From Pseudomonas monsensis (lineage in GTDB: Bacteria; Pseudomonadota; Gammaproteobacteria; Pseudomonadales; Pseudomonadaceae), in contig NZ_CP077087.1 of NCBI RefSeq assembly GCF_014268495.2, forward strand, positions 5,840,501-5,904,500: a stretch of 64,000 nucleotides of DNA, read 5' to 3'. Shown here piece after piece: positions 37,837 to 47,310 of this stretch (positions within the stretch are counted from its first letter, which is position 1; each line of letters begins with the position of its first letter). The notes beneath the pieces are model-generated. The model had not been told where the DNA came from. It made no database searches and saw nothing but the letters and a program-made list of their open reading frames with translations. The translations under genes were made by a program, and so were the position numbers.

Positions 37837-37868
37837 TTCAACACCTGTGCCCTTGTCGAGGGGGCACT

Positions 37869-37958
37869 TGTGGGAGGGGGCTTGCTCGCGAATGCGGGGT
37901 ATCAGTCGCGATCAACGCTGACTGCCCCATCGCCTTCGGGAGCAAGCCCCCTCGCACA
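37869..37958. repeat. REP inverted repeat pair
   Basis: TGTGGGAGGGGGCTTGCTCG at 37869 and a diverged inverted copy ending at 37958, downstream of the MFS gene. Confidence 0.8.
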
Positions 37959-38075
37959 TTGTTTTTCGTGGAGCGCGCAAAAATGTACCGTCCGTAACGC
38001 CACCGAAACTTTCCCGAACCGCCCACAGTCATCAACACACACAGGCTGTACGAGGACTGACTACGGGAGGGCGAC

Positions 38076-39002
38076 ATGGCAACGATTCACATCGGTATTT
38101 CCGGCTGGCGCTACGCTCCGTGGCGCGGGGATTTCTACCCCAAGGGACTGGCGCAGAAACGTGAATTGCAGTTCGCATCGCGGGCGGTCAACAGCATCGA
38201 AATCAATGGATCGTTCTACGCCCTGCAACGGCCCGAACGCTACGCGCAGTGGCACGCCGAAACGCCTGACGACTTCGTGTTCAGCGTCAAGGCGCCGCGC
38301 TTCATCACCCACATTCGCCGCTTGCGCGACATCGAAAAACCGCTGGCGAACTTCTTCGCGTCCGGGGTGCTTGAACTCAAGGAAAAACTCGGCCCGATCC
38401 TCTGGCAGTTTCCGCCCAACTTCAAATACGAGCCGCAGCGCTTCGAACACTTTCTCGCTCAACTGCCCCACACCCCTGAAGCTGCCGCCGCCCTCGCCCA
38501 TCAACACGATGCTCACCTGCACGGCCACGCCAGCCTCAAGGCCTACGGCAAAAAAGCGCTGCGCCATGCCGTGGAAATCCGCAACGACAGCTTCATCGAC
38601 CCGGACTTCGTGCGCCTGCTCAAACGCCACAACACCGCGCTGGTGATCGCCGACACCGCCGGTAAGTGGCCGTACCGCGAAGACCTCACCAGCGACTTCG
38701 TCTACCTGCGCCTGCACGGTGCCGAAGAACTCTACGCCAGCGGCTACACCGCGCCGGCCCTCAAGCGCTGGGCCGAGCGTATCGAAGCCTGGCACCACGG
38801 CCGGCAACCGCAAGATGCGCATCTGATTGCCCCGCGACTCAAGCCGCGCGCACGTAAATCCCGGGAAGTGTTTTGCTACTTCGACAACGACATCAAAGTC
38901 CGTGCGCCCTACGACGCGCGTAATCTGCTGCAGCGTTTCGGGCTCGATAACGACCTCGCCACCGCCCCCGGTGAAAGCGCCGCAGAAGGAGTGTTGCCAT
39001 GA
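38076..39002 (+). CDS. DUF72 family protein (YecE-like)
   Basis: 308 residues with the family start IHIGISGWRYAPWRGDFYPKGL, NSIEINGSFYALQRPERYAQW, FSVKAPRFITHIRRL, LGPILWQFPPNFKY and VYLRLHGAEELYASGYT. It is predicted to have a TIM-barrel-like fold; no biochemical role is established that I know of. It is preceded by GGGAGG. Its end overlaps the next gene (ATGA), so it is the first gene of the operon that also contains the ybhP/clsB/ybhN homologues. Confidence 0.88.
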   Translation: MATIHIGISGWRYAPWRGDFYPKGLAQKRELQFASRAVNSIEINGSFYALQRPERYAQWHAETPDDFVFSVKAPRFITHIRRLRDIEKPLANFFASGVLELKEKLGPILWQFPPNFKYEPQRFEHFLAQLPHTPEAAAALAHQHDAHLHGHASLKAYGKKALRHAVEIRNDSFIDPDFVRLLKRHNTALVIADTAGKWPYREDLTSDFVYLRLHGAEELYASGYTAPALKRWAERIEAWHHGRQPQDAHLIAPRLKPRARKSREVFCYFDNDIKVRAPYDARNLLQRFGLDNDLATAPGESAAEGVLP

Positions 39003-39796
39003 GCATTCCTGAACCGGTGGGCTTCACCGATGAAGGTTCGGTGGTCGCGCCGACGGTGCGCACTTTCACTGTACTGACGGTCAACACCCACAAGGGCTTC
39101 ACGGCCCTCAACCGGCGCTTCATCCTGCCGGAACTGCGCGAAGCGGTGCGCAGCGTCGCCGCCGACGTGGTGTTCCTCCAGGAAGTCCACGGCACCCACG
39201 AACATCACCCCAAGCGCTATAGCAACTGGCCGACGATGCCGCAGTATGAATTTCTCGCCGACAGCCTTTGGCCGCAGTTCGCCTACGGGCGCAACGCGGT
39301 GTATCCGGAGGGCGATCACGGCAATGCGCTGTTGTCGAAATTCCAGATCATCCGCCACGACAACCTCGACGTCTCGATCAGCGGCCACGAGAACCGCGGC
39401 CTGCTGCACTGCGTGCTGCGCCTGCCCGGTGACGGGGTCGAGGTGCATGCGATCTGCGTGCACCTGGGCCTGCGCGAAAGCCACCGCAACGCGCAGTTGA
39501 AGCTGCTCGGCCAACGCCTTGCGGAACTGCCGGACGATGCCCCGGTGATCATCGCCGGCGACTTCAACGACTGGCGCCAGCGCGCCGATGCGCTCCTCAC
39601 ACCCTGGGGCCTGCGCGAGGTCTTCGCCGAGCATCACGGCAAACCCGCACGCAGCTTTCCGGCGCGCCTGCCGACCCTGCGGCTCGACCGCATTTACGTA
39701 CGCAACCTCAAGGCCCGCCAGCCAAAAGTCCTGGCGAACCGGCCCTGGTCACACCTTTCCGACCACGCCCCTTTATCGGTGGAGATTGAATTATGA
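38999..39796 (+). CDS. ybhP: Endonuclease/exonuclease/phosphatase family protein, YbhP-like
   Basis: 265 residues with the EEP metal-site motifs VLTVNTHKGF, VVFLQEVHGTHEH, VIIAGDFNDWRQRADALL and LSDHAPLSVEIEL. The family hydrolyses phosphodiesters; adjacency to cardiolipin synthase suggests a phospholipid-related or membrane phosphodiesterase role, which is an inference. It overlaps both neighbours by 4 nt, as in the E. coli ybhP-clsB-ybhN order. Confidence 0.9.
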   Translation: MSIPEPVGFTDEGSVVAPTVRTFTVLTVNTHKGFTALNRRFILPELREAVRSVAADVVFLQEVHGTHEHHPKRYSNWPTMPQYEFLADSLWPQFAYGRNAVYPEGDHGNALLSKFQIIRHDNLDVSISGHENRGLLHCVLRLPGDGVEVHAICVHLGLRESHRNAQLKLLGQRLAELPDDAPVIIAGDFNDWRQRADALLTPWGLREVFAEHHGKPARSFPARLPTLRLDRIYVRNLKARQPKVLANRPWSHLSDHAPLSVEIEL

Positions 39797-41067
39797 ACAG
39801 CGCACCGCTGGAGAAATCCACCGTGGAACCGATCAGCATCGCCCCGCCCGTGCGCGAGCCCGGCCAGGTTGACGTCGAGTACAGTTGGCAAGGCAATAAC
39901 CGTGTCGAACTCCTGGAAAACGGCGAAGAATATTTTCCCCGGGTGTTCGACGCCATGCGTGCGGCGAAAAGTGAAATCCTGCTGGAAACCTTCATCGTTT
40001 TCGAAGACAAGGTCGGCGCAGAGTTGCAGCAGATCCTGATCGACGCGGCACAGCGCGGCGTGCGCACCACCGTCAGCCTCGACGGCTTTGGCTGTGGCGA
40101 GTTGACCACCGCTTATCTCGCGGCCCTGAGTGATGCGGGCGTGCACCTGCAGATGTTTGATCCGGCGCCCAAGCACCTGGGTTTTCGCACCAACTGGTTC
40201 CGCCGCTTACACCGCAAAATCGTGGTGGTCGACGGCCTGGTTGCGTTCATTGGCGGGATCAATTTTTCCGGCGATCACCTGGCCGACTTCGGCCCCGAAG
40301 CCAAACAGGATTATGCCGTGCAGATTCAGGGCCCAGCGGTTGCTGACCTGCATCACTTTGCTCTGGTGCAAAGCGGTCGCCCCGGACGCGCACGCTTCTG
40401 GTGGCAGCGTCGGCGCCAGCGTCGCGCAGACATGGCCTTCAGCGACCACGACGGTCAGGTGCGCCTGGTCTTTCGCGACAACGATCAGCACCACACCGAT
40501 ATCGAGGACGTGTACTTGCAGGCACTGCGCCGGGCCAAACACCGGGTGGTGATCGCCAACGCCTACTTTTTCCCCGGCTACCGTCTGCTGCGCGAGATCC
40601 GCAATGCGGCGCGGCGTGGTGTCGATGTGCGGCTGATCCTGCAAGGTCAGCCCGACATGCTGGTGGCCAAACTCGCGGCGCGCATGACCTACGACTACCT
40701 GCTCAAGGCCGGCGTGCAGATCCACGAGTATTGCCAGCGACCGCTGCACGGCAAGGTGGCGCTGGTGGACGATGAATGGAGCACCGTCGGCTCGAGCAAT
40801 CTCGACCCGCTGAGCCTGTCGCTGAATCTGGAAGCCAACGTGCTGATTCGCGATCGGGAATTCAATCAGCATTTGTTCGAGCGCCTCGAAGACCTCAGCC
40901 AGAACCACTGCAAGGCCATGGACGCCGACATGTCCCCGCGCGGACGGATCTGGCACATGACCGTAGGTTTTCTGGTGTTTCACTTTCTGCGGCACTTCCC
41001 GGCGATGGCCGGTTGGCTGCCGGCGCACAAACCACGGCTCAAGCCGTTTCGAGGTGGCCAGTCATGA
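39793..41067 (+). CDS. clsB: Cardiolipin synthase B
   Basis: 424 residues, a phospholipase-D superfamily enzyme with two HKD motifs: HRKIVVVDGLVAFIGGIN (His about residue 140) and HGKVALVDDEWSTVGSSNLD (His about residue 319). ClsB-type enzymes make cardiolipin or phosphatidylglycerol by phosphatidyl transfer. The C-terminus is hydrophobic and may lie on the membrane. It overlaps ybhP and ybhN homologues. Confidence 0.93.
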   Translation: MNSAPLEKSTVEPISIAPPVREPGQVDVEYSWQGNNRVELLENGEEYFPRVFDAMRAAKSEILLETFIVFEDKVGAELQQILIDAAQRGVRTTVSLDGFGCGELTTAYLAALSDAGVHLQMFDPAPKHLGFRTNWFRRLHRKIVVVDGLVAFIGGINFSGDHLADFGPEAKQDYAVQIQGPAVADLHHFALVQSGRPGRARFWWQRRRQRRADMAFSDHDGQVRLVFRDNDQHHTDIEDVYLQALRRAKHRVVIANAYFFPGYRLLREIRNAARRGVDVRLILQGQPDMLVAKLAARMTYDYLLKAGVQIHEYCQRPLHGKVALVDDEWSTVGSSNLDPLSLSLNLEANVLIRDREFNQHLFERLEDLSQNHCKAMDADMSPRGRIWHMTVGFLVFHFLRHFPAMAGWLPAHKPRLKPFRGGQS

Positions 41068-42050
41068 GCCACTCCGAAGCACACTCGACAGGCCACGCCG
41101 CGCCAGCGACTCACTCGAAATGGAGCCGCTGGAAACGCCCACTGACGCTGTTGTTTTTCCTCGCGTTGATCGTCTTGCTGACGCTGTTCGCCACCCGTAT
41201 CGAATGGGCCGAAGTGCTGCAAACCCTCGCCGACTTCAAGGTGCGCACACTGATCATCGCTGCCGGCCTGACCTTGCTGAGTTTCCTGACTTACGCCAGT
41301 TTCGACCTGATCGGCCGCACCTACATTCGCCAGGACCTGACCTGGAAACAGATCCTGCCCGTGGGGATCATCAGTTACGCGTTCAACCTCAATCTCAGCG
41401 CCTGGGTCGGCGGTATCGCCATGCGGTATCGGCTGTATTCGCGCCTGGGCGTGAGCAAAGGCAACATTGCGAAGATTCTCGGCTTGAGCCTGGCGACCAA
41501 CTGGTTCGGCTACATGACCATTGCCGGTGTGGTGTTCAGCAGTGGCCTGGTGCGCATGCCGCCGGGATGGAAACTGAGCAGCGATGCATTGCAGGGCGTC
41601 GGTATCCTATTGCTGCTGATCAGCGCCGGGTATCTCGCGGCGTGTCAGTTTTCCAAGCGCCGCGAGTGGTCGATTCGTGGGGTGGAAATCAACCTGCCGT
41701 CGCTGCGCATGGCCGTGCTGCAACTGTTGCTCGGTGCCTTGAACTGGTCGCTGATGGCGGCGGTGATCTTCACCCTGCTTCCGAGCAAACTGGATTATCC
41801 GCTGGTACTGGGCGTGTTGTTGATCAGCGCGATTGCCGGGGTCATCACCCACATACCGGCGGGGCTGGGTGTGCTGGAAGCGGTGTTCGTCGCGCTGCTG
41901 CAACATGAAGCATCACGCGGCAGCCTGGTGGCGGGATTGCTGGCATACCGGGCAATTTATTTTCTGTTGCCGTTGCTGATTACGGTGGTGATGTATTTGC
42001 TGGTGGAGGCCAAGGCGAAGGCCTTGCGGATCGAGAAGAAACCTTCCTGA
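41064..42050 (+). CDS. ybhN: YbhN-like membrane protein (lysyl-phosphatidylglycerol synthase flippase-type domain)
   Basis: 328 residues from the ATG at 41064. There are about eight membrane segments: LTLLFFLALIVLLTLFATRI, LIIAAGLTLLSFLTYASFDLIG, ILPVGIISYAFNLNLSAWVGGIAMRYRLYSRLGV and others, ending VVMYLLVEAKAKALRIEKK. This is the UPF0104/LPG_synthase_TM family. It is the last gene of the DUF72-ybhP-clsB-ybhN unit, so a lipid-translocation role is a reasonable inference. Confidence 0.88.
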   Translation: MSHSEAHSTGHAAPATHSKWSRWKRPLTLLFFLALIVLLTLFATRIEWAEVLQTLADFKVRTLIIAAGLTLLSFLTYASFDLIGRTYIRQDLTWKQILPVGIISYAFNLNLSAWVGGIAMRYRLYSRLGVSKGNIAKILGLSLATNWFGYMTIAGVVFSSGLVRMPPGWKLSSDALQGVGILLLLISAGYLAACQFSKRREWSIRGVEINLPSLRMAVLQLLLGALNWSLMAAVIFTLLPSKLDYPLVLGVLLISAIAGVITHIPAGLGVLEAVFVALLQHEASRGSLVAGLLAYRAIYFLLPLLITVVMYLLVEAKAKALRIEKKPS

Positions 42051-42075
42051 GGTTTTTTTGTTGAAGTTGAGAAGG

Positions 42076-42834
42076 CTATCTCGACTGAATGATGCTCAAG
42101 CGCTCCCCCACCACCATCTCGGTAATCCAGTCCACCAGAATCGAGGTATACGCCTGCTGCGACACCGGTTCGCTCAATGCATGATCGGCGCCGTCGATAA
42201 TCCGGTGCGTCAGCGAATGAGTCTGCTGACACGCCGCGCGATAACTCATGATTGTTGCGTGGGGCACGTAGTCATCCGTTTGCGATTCCACCAGCAACAC
42301 ATCCCCGGTGAATTGCGAACAGGCATGCAGCGCACGGTTAGTGTCGGCACGGACTAACGTGCTTCGGTAATCACGCAAATCGGCCTTGTCCAGATCGCGC
42401 TTGGGCGTGTGCCATTGCTCATCGCGATACAGCGCCGGCACCCGCAGCGCCAGCCAGCGCACCGGACGCAACGAAGTGAGGATCGAGGCGAGGTAACCGC
42501 CATAACTGGTGCCGACCACCGCAATCGCCGAGGTGTCGAGCGCAGGGTGCGCGAGCAGGCGGTCGTAGGCTGCGAGCAGATCGCGCAAGTTGTCTTCGCG
42601 GGTGACCCGGGTCAGCGGAATGCCGGTGCCACCGGTGTGGCCGCGCAGATCGAAGGTCAGGCAGACGCAGCCAAGACCGGCGATGCCTTTCGCTCGCTCC
42701 AGGTCGCGCTCCTGGCTACCGCCCCAGCCGTGGACAAACAACACACCGGGTACCTTGGATTTGGGACTGAGAAACGTCCCGCTCATCTGTTCATCATCAA
42801 TGTCGATTTGAATGCTTTCGCTTCTAGCCGTCAT
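42076..42834 (-). CDS. Alpha/beta hydrolase (serine hydrolase)
   Basis: 252 residues. The nucleophile elbow is GTSYGG; VLFVHGWGGSQ provides the oxyanion region; the acid is probably in ESQTDDYVP and the His in GADHALS. It resembles small peptidase/esterase-type hydrolases. The start overlaps the DUF3182 stop by 11 nt, so the two are co-transcribed. The substrate is unknown. Confidence 0.87.
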   Translation of the reverse strand: MTARSESIQIDIDDEQMSGTFLSPKSKVPGVLFVHGWGGSQERDLERAKGIAGLGCVCLTFDLRGHTGGTGIPLTRVTREDNLRDLLAAYDRLLAHPALDTSAIAVVGTSYGGYLASILTSLRPVRWLALRVPALYRDEQWHTPKRDLDKADLRDYRSTLVRADTNRALHACSQFTGDVLLVESQTDDYVPHATIMSYRAACQQTHSLTHRIIDGADHALSEPVSQQAYTSILVDWITEMVVGERLSIIQSR

Positions 42835-43933
42835 AGGGTTTGACCGTTACGTATTTGAGGAGAAACTCGCTGTTCTCGGCCGGCCCGCGATACACCTCGA
42901 TGGCGTCCGCCGGCAGTGGCTGATCAACGTAGGTTTCCACCGAAGACACGCGAATCGCGCGCATGCCCGGATCGTTGACGAAGCTTTGCAGCGCCGCCAC
43001 TTCGGCGCTGCTGGCACCGCCCATGCGCCAGGATTGTTCGAGCACACCACTGCGCGGTTTGCCATTGCTGTCCCGGCCCTGGGCAATGTCATAGTTGCGG
43101 CGCGAAGCGTAGAACCCCGGATAAGCCTCATCCGCCGCTCGGTCGAAAACCTGCGCCTGCTCGATGGCCAGCCGTACAGCGTCGGGCAGTTCCAGCGCCA
43201 GCAACTGCGGATAACCACCCTGCACCACCAGCAGATTCGAACCACCATAGACGTCTTCGCCATGGGCATCTTGAGTCAAGTATTGATCACCGCAGTAGCT
43301 CAGCACCTTGCCGCCGATGAATGACTGGCCGACGCTATGGGTGATCACTTCACTCAGGTCCTGCTCCAGCACCACACCATCGCGAAACAACTCTGCAGCT
43401 TCCGCTCGGGCAAGTACCTCGTCGAACGCGTCGAGGCTGTTGATAACTTCCTGGCCGCGACCGGCACAGGCGTGAATCGGCTTCAGGCGGATCGGCCCGT
43501 TGTGCAGCAAATGCTCGGCAGCCGGTCGCGCATCTTCCAGGGCAAACACGGTAAGGCCATCGAGCACCACGTCGCGCACACGCTTGGAGAACAAAGGCGC
43601 CCAGCCCTGGGGCGCGTGGGCCAGATGACTGCGCAGGCCGTGGCTGATGGCTTTGGTGCAGATGAAATCGTGTTCGACGAATCCGCCCCACAAGTCATTC
43701 GCACCTTTGATGCCCAATTGCTGCGCCTGTTTGGCGCCAACAATGGTTTGCGTCGGCAGCCAGTACAGGTCGCGACCACGGTGTTTTTCCGGGTCGTAGC
43801 TACCACCGAATTTGAGCCCGATGATGTGTGCCAGCCAGCGTGCCAGTGCCTTGTTGGTCTGCACTTCGTGCTGTGGCGCCCCGTTACGAACTGAATGGGC
43901 GACTACCAATTTTTTGCTCGGCGTTGGGGTCAT
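42824..43933 (-). CDS. DUF3182 family protein (ATP-grasp-like)
   Basis: 369 residues from the ATG at 43933, which is preceded by GGGGGA. Features include DLYWLPTQTIVG, NDLWGGFVEHDFICTKAISHGL, NGPIRLKPIHACAGRGQEV and VVLEQDLSEVITHSVGQ, which look like an ATP-grasp nucleotide site. No function is established. It is paired with the alpha/beta hydrolase. It lies 177 bp downstream of the peptide-modifying locus but has its own ribosome site, and I treat it as a separate unit. Confidence 0.8.
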   Translation of the reverse strand: MTPTPSKKLVVAHSVRNGAPQHEVQTNKALARWLAHIIGLKFGGSYDPEKHRGRDLYWLPTQTIVGAKQAQQLGIKGANDLWGGFVEHDFICTKAISHGLRSHLAHAPQGWAPLFSKRVRDVVLDGLTVFALEDARPAAEHLLHNGPIRLKPIHACAGRGQEVINSLDAFDEVLARAEAAELFRDGVVLEQDLSEVITHSVGQSFIGGKVLSYCGDQYLTQDAHGEDVYGGSNLLVVQGGYPQLLALELPDAVRLAIEQAQVFDRAADEAYPGFYASRRNYDIAQGRDSNGKPRSGVLEQSWRMGGASSAEVAALQSFVNDPGMRAIRVSSVETYVDQPLPADAIEVYRGPAENSEFLLKYVTVKPYDG

Positions 43934-44110
43934 GCGTCCCCCTTCAGCGACTCGATGAATGTAGTCGTTGGAAGTGCAGAGATCAGGCCAATCGCCGCGC
44001 AACAAGAATGCACAATGAATCAAGCGCTTGCGCCAACATTGATGGCACCGGGCCTGTTTCAATCTGCACGAACATCCGGTAATCCCCGGCAATTTGCATG
44101 ATCGCGCGAC

Positions 44111-44851
44111 CTACCTTTGCTCTCGAACGTCCCTCCATATAGCGTCAAACATGACGCATCGCTTGTTGATCGCCTGACGCCCGATTTGCATCGCAATCAC
44201 CTTTGCTTCAGGTGCGTGTCGAGTCAATCGCCCCAGAATCTTCAGCATGGTGACCGCGTGCCCTTCATCTTCTTCGATGTGTATGCGGAAAAACTCCAGA
44301 CCTTCCTCACTGATATTCAGCCTCTCCAGCGCCGCCAGAATCGGTTTGTAGAGCAATGGCACGATGGCTTCAGCCCCCAGGCATAGCGCCGCGAGCCCCT
44401 CAACCGGATTTTCACTGCGGCACAATTTCATGATCGAATGGGTAAATTCAATGGTCTGGGGCAAAGGCGGCTGCGCCGTGGCGTGGGTGCCCACAATCTT
44501 GAGAGATCGTTGGAACAAATCGGCATGGGTGACTTTATCGTCACCGTCAATACCCATTTCCTCCTGCAGGTTTTCCATTAAAAGCTTGATGTCGTCGAGT
44601 GACTCAAGGCGATTGATAACCGCACAAAGAAAGCGAGTGAAGTTTCGAGAGTAGTAATGATGCTGCACCAGAAAATAGCGCATGCCACTCAAAGAAACAT
44701 GGCCCCTCCCCATTGCCACCAACAGTTCATGATGAACCAGTCTATTTAACGCGCCAGCGTCCAGCCACGTATCCCATATGGAACCACCGGTGACCGCTTG
44801 AATGGCATGCACTACATCATCGCCGTATAACTTGTTATCTTTTTGCACCAT
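44111..44851 (-). CDS. Heme-oxygenase-like (predicted diiron) oxidase of the peptide locus
   Basis: 246 residues from the ATG at 44851 (AAGGAA upstream). All-helical protein of the Haem_oxygenas_2/iron-containing redox family. Candidate metal ligands: Glu93/97/98 (ENLQEEMG), His109 (HADLF), Glu161 (GAEAIVP), and His191-Asp195-His198 (HIEEDEGH), consistent with the HDO pattern of diiron oxidases such as UndA and SznF. It is predicted to oxidise or cleave an amino-acid or peptide substrate. It lies 94 bp after the MFS exporter on the same strand and is taken as the tailoring enzyme of the putative peptide operon. Confidence 0.85.
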   Translation of the reverse strand: MVQKDNKLYGDDVVHAIQAVTGGSIWDTWLDAGALNRLVHHELLVAMGRGHVSLSGMRYFLVQHHYYSRNFTRFLCAVINRLESLDDIKLLMENLQEEMGIDGDDKVTHADLFQRSLKIVGTHATAQPPLPQTIEFTHSIMKLCRSENPVEGLAALCLGAEAIVPLLYKPILAALERLNISEEGLEFFRIHIEEDEGHAVTMLKILGRLTRHAPEAKVIAMQIGRQAINKRCVMFDAIWRDVREQR

Positions 44852-44945
44852 AAAATTCCTTTTAACTCTCGCCCGGCCATCCAATGACCAAACCACTCAG
44901 TGACAAATTAACCAAAGCACTTAAGTCCTGACGGCAGTGTTTTAA

Positions 44946-46139
44946 TCACTGCGCATCACTGCAAACAACTTGTCGCTCATACCTGGCGAGAAAATAAGCA
45001 CACAGAGAGGCAAAAATAATACACAGACCACCTGACGCAAGAATAAGAGCGCTGCTGGAAAATTGGAGCAACAGCCATCCACTGAGCAAGCTCGCGGGCG
45101 GAATAGCCAGATAGGCAATGAGCCTGGTGACCCCGACAGTCCGACCCAGAATGGCTTGCGGAACCACTTGTTGGCGATAGGTGAAAAAAGCGATGACCAC
45201 CACGGATTGGCAGCAGGTGGAAAGCGCCCAAAGCGCCGCGAGTGTCCAGGGCTCGCTCGCCAGCGCTGCGGCCAACGTGAAGATCCCTGCCAGCAGGCAA
45301 CTGCCCCGGATGAGCACGCCAGCCGGATAGCGCTTCACAAAAACTGCACCTGTCGCTGATCCGGCAACGGCACCTGCGCCAATGAGTCCGTAGTAGTAGC
45401 CGACATCGCTCAACGGCACAGCCAGGAGCGTGGTGAAAACATAGATGAGGCTGGCACCGATCAGGGCAAAACCGAAGTTGCAGAAGAAGAACAGCACAAC
45501 CAATGAACACAGTTCTCGATGCCGAAGGACATAGAGCAGCCCGGCTTTGATTTCGGTGAAGACCCGGGTGGTGGCGGGCTGAGGTTTGCCCTGCTCTTTT
45601 AGCCAGTAGCAAAGCGGCAGAGAGAGCGCAAAGCCGACAATACTGACAACGAGAATCCGCTCCTTGGTGCTGAAAGCCAGTACCGCTGCCACGCTGATCG
45701 GCGCAACGATGCGAATGATGTTGTCACTGGCGTTGACGATCGCATTGAACCGATGAAGTTTTCGCCCCTCGACCAGCGCAGGAGCGATGCTCTGAAATAC
45801 CGGGTGATGGGTTGCGCCAACGCTTGCCAGCATGAAGCTCAGCAGTAACAGGGTGATGCTCAAGGCGTCCCCGGACAAGGTGCTCACGGCGACGTACATC
45901 AGGCTGCCGATGGCAATGTTGATAAGATCGCCACCGATCAGAAATCGCCGTTTGCTGTAGCGATCACTCCACACCCCGGCAAAGGGGGTGACCAGTATGT
46001 AAGGCGCCATCGCCGCGAAAAAAGCCAGCGATGTCCAGACAGGGGAGCCTGTCTGCTCATAGACGTAAAGCGGGATGAGAAATGCAATGGCCCATGAGCA
46101 AACGGACGTGATGACATAGGACGCCAGCAGCTTGAACAT
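44946..46139 (-). CDS. MFS exporter of the MccB-like locus (MccC-like role)
   Basis: 397 residues, about twelve membrane segments, with the MFS loop GVWSDRYSKRRFLIGGD after segment 2. The ATG directly follows the TAG of the MccB-like gene (TAGATG), so translation is coupled. The position after the adenylating enzyme parallels mccC, the efflux pump giving export and self-resistance in microcin C operons. The exact substrate is unknown, but by context it should export the modified peptide. Confidence 0.87.
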   Translation of the reverse strand: MFKLLASYVITSVCSWAIAFLIPLYVYEQTGSPVWTSLAFFAAMAPYILVTPFAGVWSDRYSKRRFLIGGDLINIAIGSLMYVAVSTLSGDALSITLLLLSFMLASVGATHHPVFQSIAPALVEGRKLHRFNAIVNASDNIIRIVAPISVAAVLAFSTKERILVVSIVGFALSLPLCYWLKEQGKPQPATTRVFTEIKAGLLYVLRHRELCSLVVLFFFCNFGFALIGASLIYVFTTLLAVPLSDVGYYYGLIGAGAVAGSATGAVFVKRYPAGVLIRGSCLLAGIFTLAAALASEPWTLAALWALSTCCQSVVVIAFFTYRQQVVPQAILGRTVGVTRLIAYLAIPPASLLSGWLLLQFSSSALILASGGLCIIFASLCAYFLARYERQVVCSDAQ

Positions 46140-47273
46140 CTAGACGGTCTCCGTCTGCACGGATAGCTGCTGCGAATTGGCGAGATGCCCGCACACCGGG
46201 CAGTCCGGATTCTGCTGCCAGACTTCGGCAATGCCGACATCCAGATCGTCGAAGGTGAATTCCTTGAGCTTGTTGGTCAATTGTGGCGGCTGGCAGCCGG
46301 TGAGGATCTTGACGGTTTCGCTCACCATCATGCCCGCGGTCACGGCCACCAGGGTCACCAGTGCCGGGCCTGGGTGCCGGTAGGTTATGTCGTGTTGCTT
46401 GGCCATGGTCGAAATACTGTTAACCAGGCTGCTTTTGTTGCGTGCCGAAGTCAGCCAGCAAGCACCGCACCCCGAGCTGCCGGGTACCACCGAATAGAAA
46501 ACCGAGCGGCGCACATCGAGCCCACCGGATATGAAGGGTACGCCCTCCTGAACGCAGGCCTCGTTCAGCCAGTCGGCCATGTAGTTCGCGGGTTTGTCGG
46601 CAACGCAAATCACAATATCGTGGCCACTTACGACTCTGGCGACATCCTGAGCCGATTCGAGGCGCGTCTCGTGGGCGGTGATGTCGAGGTGACTGTTGAA
46701 CTCAAGCAACCGGCGCCGGGCGGTCTCGACCTTCGGCATCCCGATGTCGCTCTCCTTGTAAAGGATCTGTCGATTCAGGTTGCTCAACTCGATCTTGTCA
46801 AAATCAAGGATCGTCAGATGATGTACACCCAGCGCTACCAGATCGAACAGGATATGGGTGCCGAGCCCACCGCAACCCAGTACGCAGACCCTGGCCGCAC
46901 GCAGTTTCTCCTGAGAGGAAAACTTGTTCTCTCCCACCGCCGCCATCGACCCGAAAAAATCGATGTTTCGGGAAAATCTGTTGCGATCGTGGTCCGAAAG
47001 AGAAGTCGTCTCGAACGCATCAGGACTCTCAACCAGTCGGTATCTGATCAAATCCTGCGCCACGCTGCGCAGATCCTCCTGATCCACTGCGGGATAACGT
47101 TCGGCCACCTGGTTAATCAACATTTCGAATGGCGCACTGCCGTCCAGTGCAGTTGCGAATTCCCAGATAGCACCATGGGGGTCGGGGATCTTCGCGTATT
47201 GCCCGTTGAACCGCAGAACAACCTGGCCTTCAAGTTTGAACGGAATGATGGTCGGCTTCAGGCAAAGTTTCAT
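46140..47273 (-). CDS. MccB/ThiF-type peptide-adenylating enzyme
   Basis: 377 residues. Residues 1-85 form a small winged-helix-like region (VVLRFNGQYAKIPDPHGAIW) in the position of the MccB peptide-clamp/RRE domain. The adenylation domain has NRFSRN (98-103), the motif found as NRYSRN in MccB; GCGGLGTH (133-140); ILDFDKIELSNLNRQ with Asp157, Asp159, Arg168; Lys181; VADKP (Asp226); and a zinc site of Cys269/Cys272 and Cys358/Cys361 (CPVCG). These all align with E. coli MccB as I remember it. A GAGG lies 8 nt before the ATG. It is preceded by a stem-loop and a 15-codon ORF. PaaA of pantocin A is an alternative model. Confidence 0.9.
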   Translation of the reverse strand: MKLCLKPTIIPFKLEGQVVLRFNGQYAKIPDPHGAIWEFATALDGSAPFEMLINQVAERYPAVDQEDLRSVAQDLIRYRLVESPDAFETTSLSDHDRNRFSRNIDFFGSMAAVGENKFSSQEKLRAARVCVLGCGGLGTHILFDLVALGVHHLTILDFDKIELSNLNRQILYKESDIGMPKVETARRRLLEFNSHLDITAHETRLESAQDVARVVSGHDIVICVADKPANYMADWLNEACVQEGVPFISGGLDVRRSVFYSVVPGSSGCGACWLTSARNKSSLVNSISTMAKQHDITYRHPGPALVTLVAVTAGMMVSETVKILTGCQPPQLTNKLKEFTFDDLDVGIAEVWQQNPDCPVCGHLANSQQLSVQTETV

Positions 47274-47310
47274 ATAGCAGCCTCAGATACGGTTAAAAAC
47301 AAGTTCATCA

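Noticed and set aside
42076..43933. Alpha/beta hydrolase and DUF3182 as immunity or tailoring genes of the peptide locus
   Set aside because: They have their own strong ribosome site and a 177-bp gap, and look like an independent core gene pair; not needed to explain the locus.
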